A DNA stretch of 38,988 nucleotides. Origin: Candidatus Omnitrophota bacterium (lineage in GTDB: Bacteria; Omnitrophota; Gorgyraeia; 2-02-FULL-51-18). The notes under the pieces are model-generated. The model was given only the letters and a program-made list of their open reading frames with translations, did not search any database and was not told the DNA's origin. How positions within the stretch are numbered: the first letter of the stretch is position 1; the number at the start of each line of letters is the position of its first letter. A program made the position numbers and the translations under genes. Positions 1-7,743 of the stretch are shown here, in pieces. Location: positions 1 through 38,988 of the forward strand of contig JACPWF010000007.1 in assembly GCA_016197155.1 (NCBI GenBank). Direction: 5' to 3'.

Positions 1-351
1 AGGCTGATGGGCGCCAGGATCGGAAAAGACGCGCGCATCAATACCGCCGGCCTGGCGGACCTTTCGCTTTTGGAGATCGGGGACGGCGTGGTGGTGGGAG
101 GGGGTGTGGCGCTCATCTGCCACGCGTTTGAGAGGGGATTTTTGCGCCTGGAAGGGGTCAAGCTCGGCGACCGCGTCACGGTGGGAATCGGTTCGGTGAT
201 CCTGCCGGGCTGTCAGATCGGCGACGGCGCTTCGATCGGCCCCTGCAGTTTTCTGCCGCGGGGGACCGCGGTGCCGCCGAACGGCCTGTGGGGTGGCAAC
301 CCGGTGAGAGACCTGCGCGCCGAGCGCCGGGAGAAACAGGCGCTGAATTGA
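1..351 (+). CDS. Left-handed beta-helix (hexapeptide repeat) protein, 5' truncated
   Basis: The reading frame is open from the first base, so the gene starts outside the window; the first ATG at 7 is probably internal. Repeated short turns of the IGxGxxIG type (IGKDARI, IGDGVVVG, LGDRVTVG, IGDGASIG) and the end motif GLWGGNP are typical of hexapeptide-repeat acyltransferases. The block ICHAFERGFLRLEGVKLGD resembles the C-terminal beta-helix repeats of large NRPS-like membrane proteins, so this may be the tail of such a protein rather than a stand-alone acetyltransferase. It is the first visible member of the fatty-acid-like cluster to its right, with 59 bases to the next gene. The substrate cannot be read from this fragment. 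Confidence 0.75.
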   Translation, partial: RLMGARIGKDARINTAGLADLSLLEIGDGVVVGGGVALICHAFERGFLRLEGVKLGDRVTVGIGSVILPGCQIGDGASIGPCSFLPRGTAVPPNGLWGGNPVRDLRAERREKQALN

Positions 352-410
352 TGGAGTTTTGGGACGGTTTGTGTTACATTGAACCCTTTAATTGAAAGCG
401 GAACGCCCTT

Positions 411-818
411 TTGACCGAATTTTCTTTTGTGGACGGGGTTTTGGAATTCAGGCCCGCCGAGAGCTTGACGACGCGCTTCACGTTGAAAGGGTCCGAAGAG
501 TTTTTGCTGGACCATTTCAAAGGTTTTCCCGTGATGCCAGGGGTCCTTCTTTTGGAAAGCGCCAGGCAGGCGGCCGCGCGGTTTTTGAATCTGTCCGCCC
601 TCGCGGCGCGGCATTACCGCCTCGCGGCCGCTTCGGAGGTGAAGTTCGGCCAGTTTGTGAGGCCGGGAACCCGCCTGAAGATTTTTGTGCGTTGGACGGG
701 CGGAAACGCCGGAAAGAATTTTTTTGAAAGCCGCATCGATGTGGTGGAAGGGGCCTCCCAAGAGGCGGTCTCTGGGGGCAAGGCTCTGTCGGCAAGTTTG
801 ACATTGGAGGCGATTTGA
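411..818 (+). CDS. Hotdog-fold 3-hydroxyacyl-ACP dehydratase-like protein (FabZ type)
   Basis: This 135-residue protein carries the FabZ/FabA-like helix motif DHFKGFPVMPGVLLLES near residues 40-56, including the His of the active-site region and the conserved P-x-x-PG turn. Such enzymes remove water from 3-hydroxyacyl chains held on acyl carrier protein in the cytoplasm. The start is TTG at 411 with only a weak GGA upstream. The stop TGA overlaps the ATG of the acyl carrier protein gene (TGATG), which implies translational coupling. A second hotdog gene lies at 1442, so the cluster has two non-identical dehydratase-like subunits. Substrate and chain length are unknown, and thioesterase-like activity is an alternative for this fold. 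Confidence 0.8.
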   Translation: MTEFSFVDGVLEFRPAESLTTRFTLKGSEEFLLDHFKGFPVMPGVLLLESARQAAARFLNLSALAARHYRLAAASEVKFGQFVRPGTRLKIFVRWTGGNAGKNFFESRIDVVEGASQEAVSGGKALSASLTLEAI

Positions 819-1216
819 TGGAACCGGAGAAAAACCAGCTGGCGGACGCCGTGAAAGAGATCGTTTCGCAGGCACTGAAGGTGGAAACGGGCAAGATCCG
901 TTTGGATTCGTCCCTAATCAAAGACCTGGGGGCGGAATCGATCGATTTTTTGGACATCGTGTTCCGTTTGGAAAAGGCATTCAAAATCAAGATCCCCAAA
1001 GGCGAGCTTTTCCCCGAGAAACTCCTGACGGATTCGCGGTTTGTCCAGAACGGGCGCGTGACGCCGGCCGGTTTGAATGAATTAAAAAAGGGGATCCCCA
1101 GCGGCAAGTGGGAGGAGTTCTCGAAAAATCCGCTCGTCGCCAATCTCGGCGACGTCTTCACGGTCGGGATGATCGTGGATTATCTCTCGGACAAGCTGGC
1201 CGCCGCGGCCAAGTAA
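818..1216 (+). CDS. Acyl carrier protein with long insertion
   Basis: The protein has the 4'-phosphopantetheine attachment motif DLGAESIDFLD, with the modified Ser at residue 41, preceded by the usual first helix. ATG 818 is chosen because GGAGG lies at 806-810, seven bases upstream, and the start overlaps the stop of the preceding dehydratase. At 132 residues it is much longer than a classical ACP of about 80. About 45 extra residues sit between the acidic second helix (FRLEKAFKIKIP) and the final helix (FTVGMIVDYLSDKL). Such an insertion points to a dedicated carrier for this cluster rather than the housekeeping AcpP. It would need a phosphopantetheinyl transferase; the neighbouring candidate is degenerate. 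Confidence 0.88.
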   Translation: MEPEKNQLADAVKEIVSQALKVETGKIRLDSSLIKDLGAESIDFLDIVFRLEKAFKIKIPKGELFPEKLLTDSRFVQNGRVTPAGLNELKKGIPSGKWEEFSKNPLVANLGDVFTVGMIVDYLSDKLAAAAK

Positions 1217-1223
1217 TTTCTCC

Positions 1224-1460
1224 GTGCCCGCTTTCTCGCCCGTCATCGGCATCGACCTCGTGGAAATGAAAAGGGCCAGGGCCTTTTACCGGGCGCACCC
1301 CGAGCGGTTTTCCTCCGCCCAAGACTGCGCCAAGAGCCTCGCGGCCGATGAAGCGGTTTTTAAGGCTTATGGCCGTTCCCTTCCAAAAAATAATCCTCCC
1401 TCTGTCCGGTTCGTCACAACCAAAAAGTTCGTCATGGCTCAGTGCGTTGGGATCTTTTAG
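1224..1460 (+). CDS. Shrunken AcpS-like (holo-ACP synthase) ORF, probably degenerate
   Basis: The N-terminus IGIDLVEMKRARAF matches the start of AcpS phosphopantetheinyl transferases, including the metal-binding Asp. The segment SLAADEAVFKAYG corresponds to the family's SLAAR-FAAKEA-KA helix with about four residues missing and Lys changed to Asp. The C-terminus (SVRFVTTKKFVMAQCVGIF) can be read as the last strand, but the roughly 45-residue middle of AcpS is absent, giving 78 residues against about 120. The start is GTG at 1224, seven bases after the ACP stop. The 3' end overlaps the next gene by 19 bases. Either this is a decaying remnant or a very divergent miniature enzyme; I lean to remnant. 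Confidence 0.5.
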   Translation: MPAFSPVIGIDLVEMKRARAFYRAHPERFSSAQDCAKSLAADEAVFKAYGRSLPKNNPPSVRFVTTKKFVMAQCVGIF

Positions 1461-1918
1461 AAAAATTTGAGGTTTTGAAAAAAGGCTCTTTTTCCCGCGC
1501 CCGCAAATCCTTTTCGGGGGAGGAGGACTTTTTTCAAGACCATTTTCCGGGCCGGCCGCTCGTGCCGGAGACGATTTTGATTGAGATGATCGCGCAGGCG
1601 GGAGGGGTTTTGCTGGGACTGGAAATGGATTTTAAAAAAGAGGTGATTCTGGCGAAGATCGCCGAGGCGCGTTTTGCCGAGGCCGTTTCCCCGCCCTGCA
1701 CGCTCGTCGTCGAGGCGCGGATCGCCGAGGCGCGCGAAGAAGGCGCGTGGATCGAGGGGACGGTTCTGTGCGGGGGAAAAACAGCGGCGCGGACCCGTCT
1801 TCTTTTGGTCACGATGGAAGCCCTGGACAAGGAAAAAGGGCCGGTCGTTTTTAGTGACGGTTTTTTGAAAAATTTAAACGTTTACGAAGTCGTGCGGCAA
1901 AGCGAGGGGTTGTCTTGA
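1442..1918 (+). CDS. Hotdog-fold 3-hydroxyacyl-ACP dehydratase-like protein
   Basis: The protein (158 residues) opens with MRWDLLEKFEVLKKG, which matches the MRW-x-W-I-D-R-F opening of a FabZ-like family and supports GTG 1442 as the start even though no strong ribosome binding site is seen. The active-site helix is DHFPGRPLVPETILIEMIAQ, with the conserved His and the HFPG-x-P signature; the usual P-G pair after the third proline is P-E here. It probably dehydrates 3-hydroxyacyl-ACP, perhaps together with the hotdog protein at 411. Its stop overlaps the TTG start of the following ketosynthase-like gene. Confidence 0.82.
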   Translation: MRWDLLEKFEVLKKGSFSRARKSFSGEEDFFQDHFPGRPLVPETILIEMIAQAGGVLLGLEMDFKKEVILAKIAEARFAEAVSPPCTLVVEARIAEAREEGAWIEGTVLCGGKTAARTRLLLVTMEALDKEKGPVVFSDGFLKNLNVYEVVRQSEGLS

Positions 1919-3177
1919 AGCGAAGAGTAGTGATCACGGGTTTGGGCGCCATGACCGCGCTGGGGGAAGGGATCGAGCCCCTCTGGAAGGCCTGTCTTGA
2001 GGGGCGGTCCGGGATCGGTTTCACGGATCCCCAAGCCGCGTGGAATCCCGTCGCTGCGATCATCCGGGATTTTGATCCGGAAAAATTCGTCACCCAGCGG
2101 AAATCGTTGAAGCTCATGGCGCGGGACATTCAGCTGGCCATCGCGGGCGCCACCCTGGCCATGCAGGACGCCGCGCTCCACTCCACTTCTTTTAATCACG
2201 AGCGCGCCGGCGTCATTATCGGCTCGGGCGTTTTGAACCATGAGCTCGATGAGCTGGCCGCGGGTGTCGGGCCGTCTTTGGACGGGAACGGGAGATTGGA
2301 TTTGAAAAAATTCGGCGCGGACGGGCTCGGCGCGCTTTTTCCTCTGTGGATGTTGAAATACCTTCCGAACATGCCCGCCTGCCACATTTCCATTCTCTCT
2401 GATTTGGAAGGACCCAACAACACCCTCACGACGGGTGCCTCGGCAAGCCTGGCGGCGGCGGGAGAGGCCGCGCGCATCATTGAGCGCGGCGCGGCGGAGG
2501 TGATGCTCGCGGGCGGCGCCGAATCCAAAGTGAATCCCCTGGGATTTTCGCAGTACAAAATGTTGGGCGCGGTTTTGGAAAGCCAAAAAGGGGAGCCTGA
2601 GAAAATTTACCGGCCGTTTGACGAACATTCGAACGGGTTCGTCGTCGGCGAGGGCGCGGCGTTTCTCGTTTTAGAGGAATTTGAACACGCCAAGAAAAGA
2701 GGGGCCAGGATTTACGCCGAGATTTTGGGATTTGGGTCTTCTTCCCATTCAAAAAAAGGGCGAAAGGTCGCGATGGAGAGCGCGCTCGAAGACGCGGGCG
2801 TCTCTCATCGGGATTTGGAATACCTCCAGGCCAGCGGGCTGGGGACCGCCGAGGAGGATTCCTGGGAGGCCGCGGCGGCCCAAGAGGTGCTTGACGGCGC
2901 GGGCCCTCATGTTTCGGTGAGCGCCTCAAAACCGGTCACCGGGTTCACCGGTTTTTCGTCGGGCGCGATGGATCTTTTGATTTCCACGATGGCGCTTTGG
3001 CACGGAACTATTCCGCCCGTGGCGAATTTTGAGCGGCCCCTCGGCGATTGGGAATTTGAGATCGTGAAAGGAAAACCCCTGCGGAAAAAAATGAAGGTCG
3101 CGATGACGAACGCCTTTGGATTTAATGGCCCCTCCGTTTCCATGGTGACCGCGGCTTATCCGGGAGGGAAAAAATGA
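1915..3177 (+). CDS. Ketosynthase-like chain-length-factor partner lacking the catalytic triad
   Basis: The 420-residue protein has the full thiolase fold of FabF-type ketosynthases (opening RRVVITGLGAMTALG, and GFVVGEGAAFLVLEE in the middle), but none of the three catalytic residues. The Cys site reads TTGASASLAAAGEA, with Ala at residue 175. The first His site reads QASGLGT, with Ser at residue 307. The second reads VTGFTGF, with Phe at residue 344. In type II polyketide systems such a subunit is the chain length factor that pairs with an active ketosynthase. The intact ketosynthase follows immediately, overlapping by 4 bases, which fits a heterodimer. Classical chain length factors have Gln in place of Cys, so the Ala here is different. 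The start is TTG 1915, overlapping the previous stop. Confidence 0.85.
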   Translation: MKRRVVITGLGAMTALGEGIEPLWKACLEGRSGIGFTDPQAAWNPVAAIIRDFDPEKFVTQRKSLKLMARDIQLAIAGATLAMQDAALHSTSFNHERAGVIIGSGVLNHELDELAAGVGPSLDGNGRLDLKKFGADGLGALFPLWMLKYLPNMPACHISILSDLEGPNNTLTTGASASLAAAGEAARIIERGAAEVMLAGGAESKVNPLGFSQYKMLGAVLESQKGEPEKIYRPFDEHSNGFVVGEGAAFLVLEEFEHAKKRGARIYAEILGFGSSSHSKKGRKVAMESALEDAGVSHRDLEYLQASGLGTAEEDSWEAAAAQEVLDGAGPHVSVSASKPVTGFTGFSSGAMDLLISTMALWHGTIPPVANFERPLGDWEFEIVKGKPLRKKMKVAMTNAFGFNGPSVSMVTAAYPGGKK

Positions 3178-4439
3178 GCGGCCTCCGCCCGAGGGTCGTC
3201 ATCACCGGCATGGGGGCCGTCACGCCGCTGGCGAACGACGTCCAGGAGAATTGGAAAAAATTGTGCGAGGGCCGATCGGGTGTGGCGGCGATCACCCTTT
3301 TTGACGCCGGGAGTTTTCCGACCAGGATCGCGGGTGAAGTGAAAAATTTTCCGATCGCCGGCATTCTCGGGCGAAACAGCGCGTTCGCGCTGGGAGCGGC
3401 CGCGGAGGCGGTGAAGGATTCCGGTTTTGAAATAAAAAAAATGGACCCCACGAGAGCCGGCGCCTATCTCGGCGCGGGCGACGGCGGGTTTGATTTTCGC
3501 GAACACGCCGCAATCCTCGCGGCGTCCTTCAACGCGGAACAGGACTCCGTCGACCGGAAAAAATTTTTTGAAAAGAGCGTCGCGCGGGCGCATTCCAAAA
3601 AACTTTTGGAAGAGGAGCCTTCGCGGGTCGTCTATCACCTGTCCGAACGCCTCGGCGTGGAAGGGCCCGTTTCCAATTGCCTCACCGCCTGCGCGGCCTC
3701 GAGCCAGGCCATCGGCGAGGCGGCCGAGATCATCCGGCGCGGCTCGGCGGACGTCATGATCACCGGCGGCACGCATTCGATGATCCACCCGATGGGGCTG
3801 GGGGGTTTTAATCTTTTAACCGCGCTTTCGGTGCGGAATGAAGAACCCGCGCGCGCCTCGCGGCCTTTTGACAAAGATCGCGACGGATTCGTGCTGGCGG
3901 AGGGTTCGGGAATGGTGGTCCTCGAGGAGCTCGGGCACGCCCGAAAAAGGGGCGCTAAAATTTACGCGGAGCTGGCCGGCTACGGCTGTACGGCCGACGC
4001 GTTTCGCCTCACCGATCCGCATCCGGCCGGCCGCGGCGCGATCCAGGCGATGAGCCTGGCGCTCCGCGACGCGGGCCTTTCGACGGACCAAATTGATTAC
4101 ATCAGCGCGCACGGCACCTCCACCCAACTCAACGATCAAATCGAAACGGCCGCCGTCAAGAAAGTTTTTCCGAACGCCAAAAATATTCCGATGAGCTCCA
4201 TCAAATCCATGCTCGGCCACATGATCGCCGCGGCCGGCGCCATCGAACTCATCGCGAGCGTTCTCACGATCCGTGACGGCATCCTTCCGCCGACGATCAA
4301 TTATGAAACGCCGGATGAAAACTGCGATTTGGATTATGTGCCGAACCGCGCCCGCCGGCAAAAAGTAGAGGCGGTGTTAAGCAATTCATTTGGATTCGGC
4401 GGACAGAATGTGTCTTTAATTGTAAAATCATTCAAATGA
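3174..4439 (+). CDS. Beta-ketoacyl-ACP synthase, FabF/KAS II type, catalytically intact
   Basis: This protein (421 residues) condenses an acyl chain with malonyl-ACP. The active-site Cys is residue 173 in CLTACAASSQAIGEA. The two catalytic His residues are 313 (SAHGTST) and 349 (MLGHMIAAAG). The glycine-rich C-terminal NSFGFGGQN is also present. ATG 3174 is preceded by GGGAGGG and overlaps the stop of the catalytically dead partner. Side-by-side coding of a dead and a live ketosynthase, with two dehydratases and a dedicated ACP, indicates iterative chain building with a specific product length. No ketoreductase or acyltransferase is visible in the window; they may lie upstream or be borrowed from fatty-acid synthesis. 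Confidence 0.92.
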   Translation: MSGLRPRVVITGMGAVTPLANDVQENWKKLCEGRSGVAAITLFDAGSFPTRIAGEVKNFPIAGILGRNSAFALGAAAEAVKDSGFEIKKMDPTRAGAYLGAGDGGFDFREHAAILAASFNAEQDSVDRKKFFEKSVARAHSKKLLEEEPSRVVYHLSERLGVEGPVSNCLTACAASSQAIGEAAEIIRRGSADVMITGGTHSMIHPMGLGGFNLLTALSVRNEEPARASRPFDKDRDGFVLAEGSGMVVLEELGHARKRGAKIYAELAGYGCTADAFRLTDPHPAGRGAIQAMSLALRDAGLSTDQIDYISAHGTSTQLNDQIETAAVKKVFPNAKNIPMSSIKSMLGHMIAAAGAIELIASVLTIRDGILPPTINYETPDENCDLDYVPNRARRQKVEAVLSNSFGFGGQNVSLIVKSFK

Positions 4440-5074
4440 TCTCATCCACCATCCGTTTTTTCATCGATTTCGACGGCACGATCACCACCGACGACGTCGT
4501 GGACCGCATCCTTGAGCGCTTCGCGAAGCCCGAGTGGCGCGAAGTCGAAAAAGAATGGGTGGCGGGGCGGATCGGGTCCCGCGAATGCCTCGCGCGCCAA
4601 ATGGCGCTCGTGTCGGCGTCCGCAAAGGATCTGGAAAAACTTCTCGGCGAGATATCCCTCGACCCGGGTTTTCTTTCTTTTATGGCTACTTGCCGCGAAC
4701 GTTCCATACCCGTTGTGATCACGAGCGACGGGTTTGATCTGGTGATCCGGCGCGTGCTGGGGTCGCTCAATTCGTTCGGTTTATTTTCCAATCGCCTCGA
4801 GGCGGTGAATGGAAATCTGAAAGCGTCCTTTTCGGGCGAACCCTGCGAGCACGGCTGTGCCAATTGCAAAGTGGCGGTGATAAAGCGATTTTCCGCCGAC
4901 GGCCGCAAAAGCGTTTTTGTGGGCGACGGCCTCTCGGACCGTTTCGCGGCGGGCGCCGCGGACCTGGTGTTCGCCAAGAAAAGGCTTCTCGATTTTTGCG
5001 CGGAGAAAAAAATCCCCCACCAATCCTATTCCTCATTTAAGGACATCGAAGCGTGGACACGAAAAAACTCCTAG
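4436..5074 (+). CDS. MtnX-like HAD-superfamily phosphatase
   Basis: The HAD motif I is FFIDFDGTIT near the N-terminus, motif II is VVITSDGFD, and motif III is FVGDGLSDRFAAGAADLVFA. Residues such as EWVAGRIGSRECLARQM and the CEHGCANCK segment follow the MtnX/phosphoserine-phosphatase-like family, in which MtnX dephosphorylates a methionine-salvage sugar intermediate. No other methionine-salvage gene is nearby, so the true substrate is probably a phosphorylated intermediate of this cluster (inference). The start ATG 4436 overlaps the ketosynthase stop as ATGA. The length (212 residues) is normal for the family. Confidence 0.85.
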   Translation: MISSTIRFFIDFDGTITTDDVVDRILERFAKPEWREVEKEWVAGRIGSRECLARQMALVSASAKDLEKLLGEISLDPGFLSFMATCRERSIPVVITSDGFDLVIRRVLGSLNSFGLFSNRLEAVNGNLKASFSGEPCEHGCANCKVAVIKRFSADGRKSVFVGDGLSDRFAAGAADLVFAKKRLLDFCAEKKIPHQSYSSFKDIEAWTRKNS

Positions 5075-6426
5075 CCAAAGAAAAAAAATACTGCTCGTGG
5101 GGCGACACGGTCCACTACCTCGAGCCCCCGAAATTTTTCGACCGCTGTGAGGGGAGCACCCTCTACGACAAAGAAGGCCGGAAGTTTCTGGACCTCCAGA
5201 TGTGGTACTCGGCGGCGAGTTTCGGCTATGCCAACCCGCGTCTGGCGGCGGCCTTAAAAAAGCAGATCGATAAACTGCCTCAGCTGGCCTGCCAATACCT
5301 CCACGAGGAAAAAGTGGAGCTCGCCGAGAAGATCGCCAAATCCATGGAGCGCCTCTTCGGCGAAAAAGGGCGCGTGCATTTCAACGTCGGCGGCTCGCAG
5401 GCCGTCGAGGATTCTTTGAAACTCGTGCGCAATCACACGGGGAAAAATTTCGTGTTCGCGTTCATGGGCGGCTACCACGGACGCACGCTCGGCGCGTCGG
5501 CGATCACGTCGAGCTACCGCTACCGGCGCCGGTTCGGCCACTTCTCGGACCGCGCGCAGTTCGTGCCGTATCCCTACTGTTACCGCTGTCCCTACGGAAA
5601 AAAATATCCGGACTGCGGGATGTACTGCGTGAAGCAGTTCGAGAAACTTTTTGAAACCGAATACAACGGCGTCTGGGATGCGAAGGCCGAGGCATCCGAG
5701 TACGCGGCGTTTTACGTCGAGGCGATTCAGGGAACGGGCGGCTACGTGATCCCGCCAAAGGAATATTTTCCGATGCTCAGGAAAATTCTGGACCGCCATA
5801 AAATCCTCATGGTCGACGACGAGATCCAGATGGGTTTTCACCGCGCGGGGAAATTGTGGGCGCTGGCGAATTTTAACGTGACGCCGGACATCGTGGTTTT
5901 CGGCAAGGCGCTCACCAACGGACTCAACCCGCTTTCGGGGATTTGGGCGAAGGAGAAATTGATTAATCCCAAAGTTTTTCCGGCGGGTTCCACCCATTCC
6001 ACCTTTTCCTCCAACACGCTCGGCACCGCCGTCGGTTTGGAAGTGATGAAACTGTGCGAGGAGTCGAATTACGAAAAGACCGTCACCCAAAAGGGAAAAG
6101 CGCTTTTGTCGCGTTTCAAATCCCTCCAGAAAAAATACCCCAAAGTGATCGGCGACGTGAACGGGATGGGCCTGGCCCTGCGCGTCGAGATCGTGAAGCC
6201 CGACGGCTATGCGCCCGACCGGACGCTCGCGGACCGGATCTTCGCCGAGGGAATGAAGGGCGACATCCAAACCCAAAAGGGCCGCTTCGGCCTCGTCCTC
6301 GACGTGGGCGGCTACTACAAAAACGTCTTCACGATCGCGCCGTCCTTCGGCATCACCGAGGATGAAATGGACCTGGCCATCGAACTTTTCGAACAGCTTG
6401 TCCGCCGGTGTACGAAGAAAAGATAA
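5053..6426 (+). CDS. Class III PLP-dependent aminotransferase
   Basis: The 457-residue protein has the fold-type I signatures of class III (omega-amino acid) transaminases: FMGGYHGRTLGA, the metal-like Asp-Glu in VDDEIQMGFHRAGK, and the PLP Lys at residue 285 in FGKALTNGLNPLSG. A four-Cys stretch (PYCYRCPYGKKYPDCGMYC) occurs in some 4-aminobutyrate-type members. It moves an amino group between a terminal or alpha amine and an aldehyde or keto group; the substrate is not readable. GTG 5053 overlaps the HAD gene by 22 bases. Together with the downstream ligase it suggests that an amine or amino acid is made and joined to the acyl product. Confidence 0.88.
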   Translation: MDTKKLLAKEKKYCSWGDTVHYLEPPKFFDRCEGSTLYDKEGRKFLDLQMWYSAASFGYANPRLAAALKKQIDKLPQLACQYLHEEKVELAEKIAKSMERLFGEKGRVHFNVGGSQAVEDSLKLVRNHTGKNFVFAFMGGYHGRTLGASAITSSYRYRRRFGHFSDRAQFVPYPYCYRCPYGKKYPDCGMYCVKQFEKLFETEYNGVWDAKAEASEYAAFYVEAIQGTGGYVIPPKEYFPMLRKILDRHKILMVDDEIQMGFHRAGKLWALANFNVTPDIVVFGKALTNGLNPLSGIWAKEKLINPKVFPAGSTHSTFSSNTLGTAVGLEVMKLCEESNYEKTVTQKGKALLSRFKSLQKKYPKVIGDVNGMGLALRVEIVKPDGYAPDRTLADRIFAEGMKGDIQTQKGRFGLVLDVGGYYKNVFTIAPSFGITEDEMDLAIELFEQLVRRCTKKR

Positions 6427-6429
6427 TAT

Positions 6430-7743
6430 TTGTCCATCCTCACCCTGATTAAAAACATCCCCTTTGTGAATCCGGCCGCGGCGGGGTATTTTTTGTACCA
6501 CCGCGCGCCTGCGCCCGTTTTAAAAAAAATTGAGGCGGAAAATTTTAGGCGGACGATCCGCTACGCCGCGTCCCATTCCCGATTTTACAAAAGAAAATTC
6601 GCCGAGCACCGCATTGACCCGCAAAACGTGAGACACCCCGAGGACCTCGGCGATTTTTTCACGACCGCGGAGGACCTGCGCGCGTTTAACGAAGATTTTG
6701 TCTCCGCCAGGCCCGACACGGCCTATGAAACCACGGGCACCACGTCCAAAAAATCGAAAAGGGTTTATTTTTCGAGAAGCGAGATGCGCGAGGCGGGCTG
6801 GGCGGGGGCGGTGGGGTTGTGGAATTTGGGCGTGCGTCCGGAGGACCGCCTGGTGAGCGCGTTTGATTACGCGCTCTGGGTGTCCGGCCCGGTTCTTCAG
6901 GCCTCGTGCGAGGTGTTGAAATGTTTTCACATTGAAGTCTCGCGCATGGACCCCGCGGAATTTTACGAGCGCGTGCGCGACTACGGGATCACCGTGATCG
7001 TGGGGGACCCCTCGTGGATCGTGCGTCTTTCCGAGATCGCTGAAAAACGGGGGGCCTGGCCGGTGAAACTGCTCCTGGCCGGCGGGGAAAATTTGACCGA
7101 GGAAGCGCGCCGTTTCGTCGAGGGCGTTTGGAAAGCGGATTTTCTTTTGAGCTACGGCCAAACCGAGGCCTTTGGCGCGATCGGCATGGAGACACGCGAG
7201 AAAGAGGGTTATTATCTGAATGAATTTCACAATAGCTTCGAGATCATAAATCCCGACCGCGAGGGTTACGGGGAACTCGTTTACACGACGCTCAACCGCC
7301 GCGTCATGCCGCTGGTGCGCTACCGATCGGGGGACCTGACGCGGTTTTTGACAGCCCCTTCTAAAAGCGGACTGCCCGTTCGGCGTATCGAAAAATTAAA
7401 AGGCCGCGTGGATGAGTGGATCGCGACGGGGATTGGCAACATCGCGCCGTGGATGTTTGAGCCGTTTTTTCAAAAGATCCGCGGGATTACGCCGGACTGG
7501 CAGGTCGTCGTCGAAAAAGACGGTCTGCAGGACCGGATCACCTTTCATGTCGAATCCACCGGGACGGGGAGTGTGCCGGCCGGTTTGGAGAAAGAAATTT
7601 TAGATGCGTTTGAAAGAGAGTTTCCTTCCGAATTCAAAGTCGCCGAGATGGGGATTTGCCGGATCGCCGTGGCCGTGCATCCCAGCGGTGTATTACGAGA
7701 CGGGAGAAAATTAAAGCGGATCGTGGAAAACAGAAAATTTTAA
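6430..7743 (+). CDS. PaaK-like adenylate-forming enzyme
   Basis: The protein (437 residues) resembles phenylacetate-CoA ligase and CapK/F390-synthetase-like enzymes. It has the phosphate-binding loop YETTGTTSKKSKRVYFS (family form S-S-G-T-T-G), the adenylate motif LLSYGQTEAFG, the LVRYRSGDLTRF hinge region and a GRVDEWI-like C-terminal segment. The expected Gly after TT in the loop is Ser. Such enzymes activate a carboxylate with ATP, then pass it to CoA or another acceptor. The start is TTG 6430, three bases after the aminotransferase stop. The 3' end overlaps the convergent minus-strand gene by 4 bases. It is the last gene of the plus-strand cluster. Confidence 0.8.
   Translation: MSILTLIKNIPFVNPAAAGYFLYHRAPAPVLKKIEAENFRRTIRYAASHSRFYKRKFAEHRIDPQNVRHPEDLGDFFTTAEDLRAFNEDFVSARPDTAYETTGTTSKKSKRVYFSRSEMREAGWAGAVGLWNLGVRPEDRLVSAFDYALWVSGPVLQASCEVLKCFHIEVSRMDPAEFYERVRDYGITVIVGDPSWIVRLSEIAEKRGAWPVKLLLAGGENLTEEARRFVEGVWKADFLLSYGQTEAFGAIGMETREKEGYYLNEFHNSFEIINPDREGYGELVYTTLNRRVMPLVRYRSGDLTRFLTAPSKSGLPVRRIEKLKGRVDEWIATGIGNIAPWMFEPFFQKIRGITPDWQVVVEKDGLQDRITFHVESTGTGSVPAGLEKEILDAFEREFPSEFKVAEMGICRIAVAVHPSGVLRDGRKLKRIVENRKF

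Noticed and set aside
371-380. Promoter -10 (TACATT) before the first dehydratase gene
   Set aside because: No acceptable -35 box is found at 16-18 bases, so I do not call it.
5254-6501. Long open frame on the minus strand opposite the class III aminotransferase
   Set aside because: It has no recognisable domain and is fully covered by a conserved plus-strand gene; long antisense frames are expected in GC-rich coding DNA.
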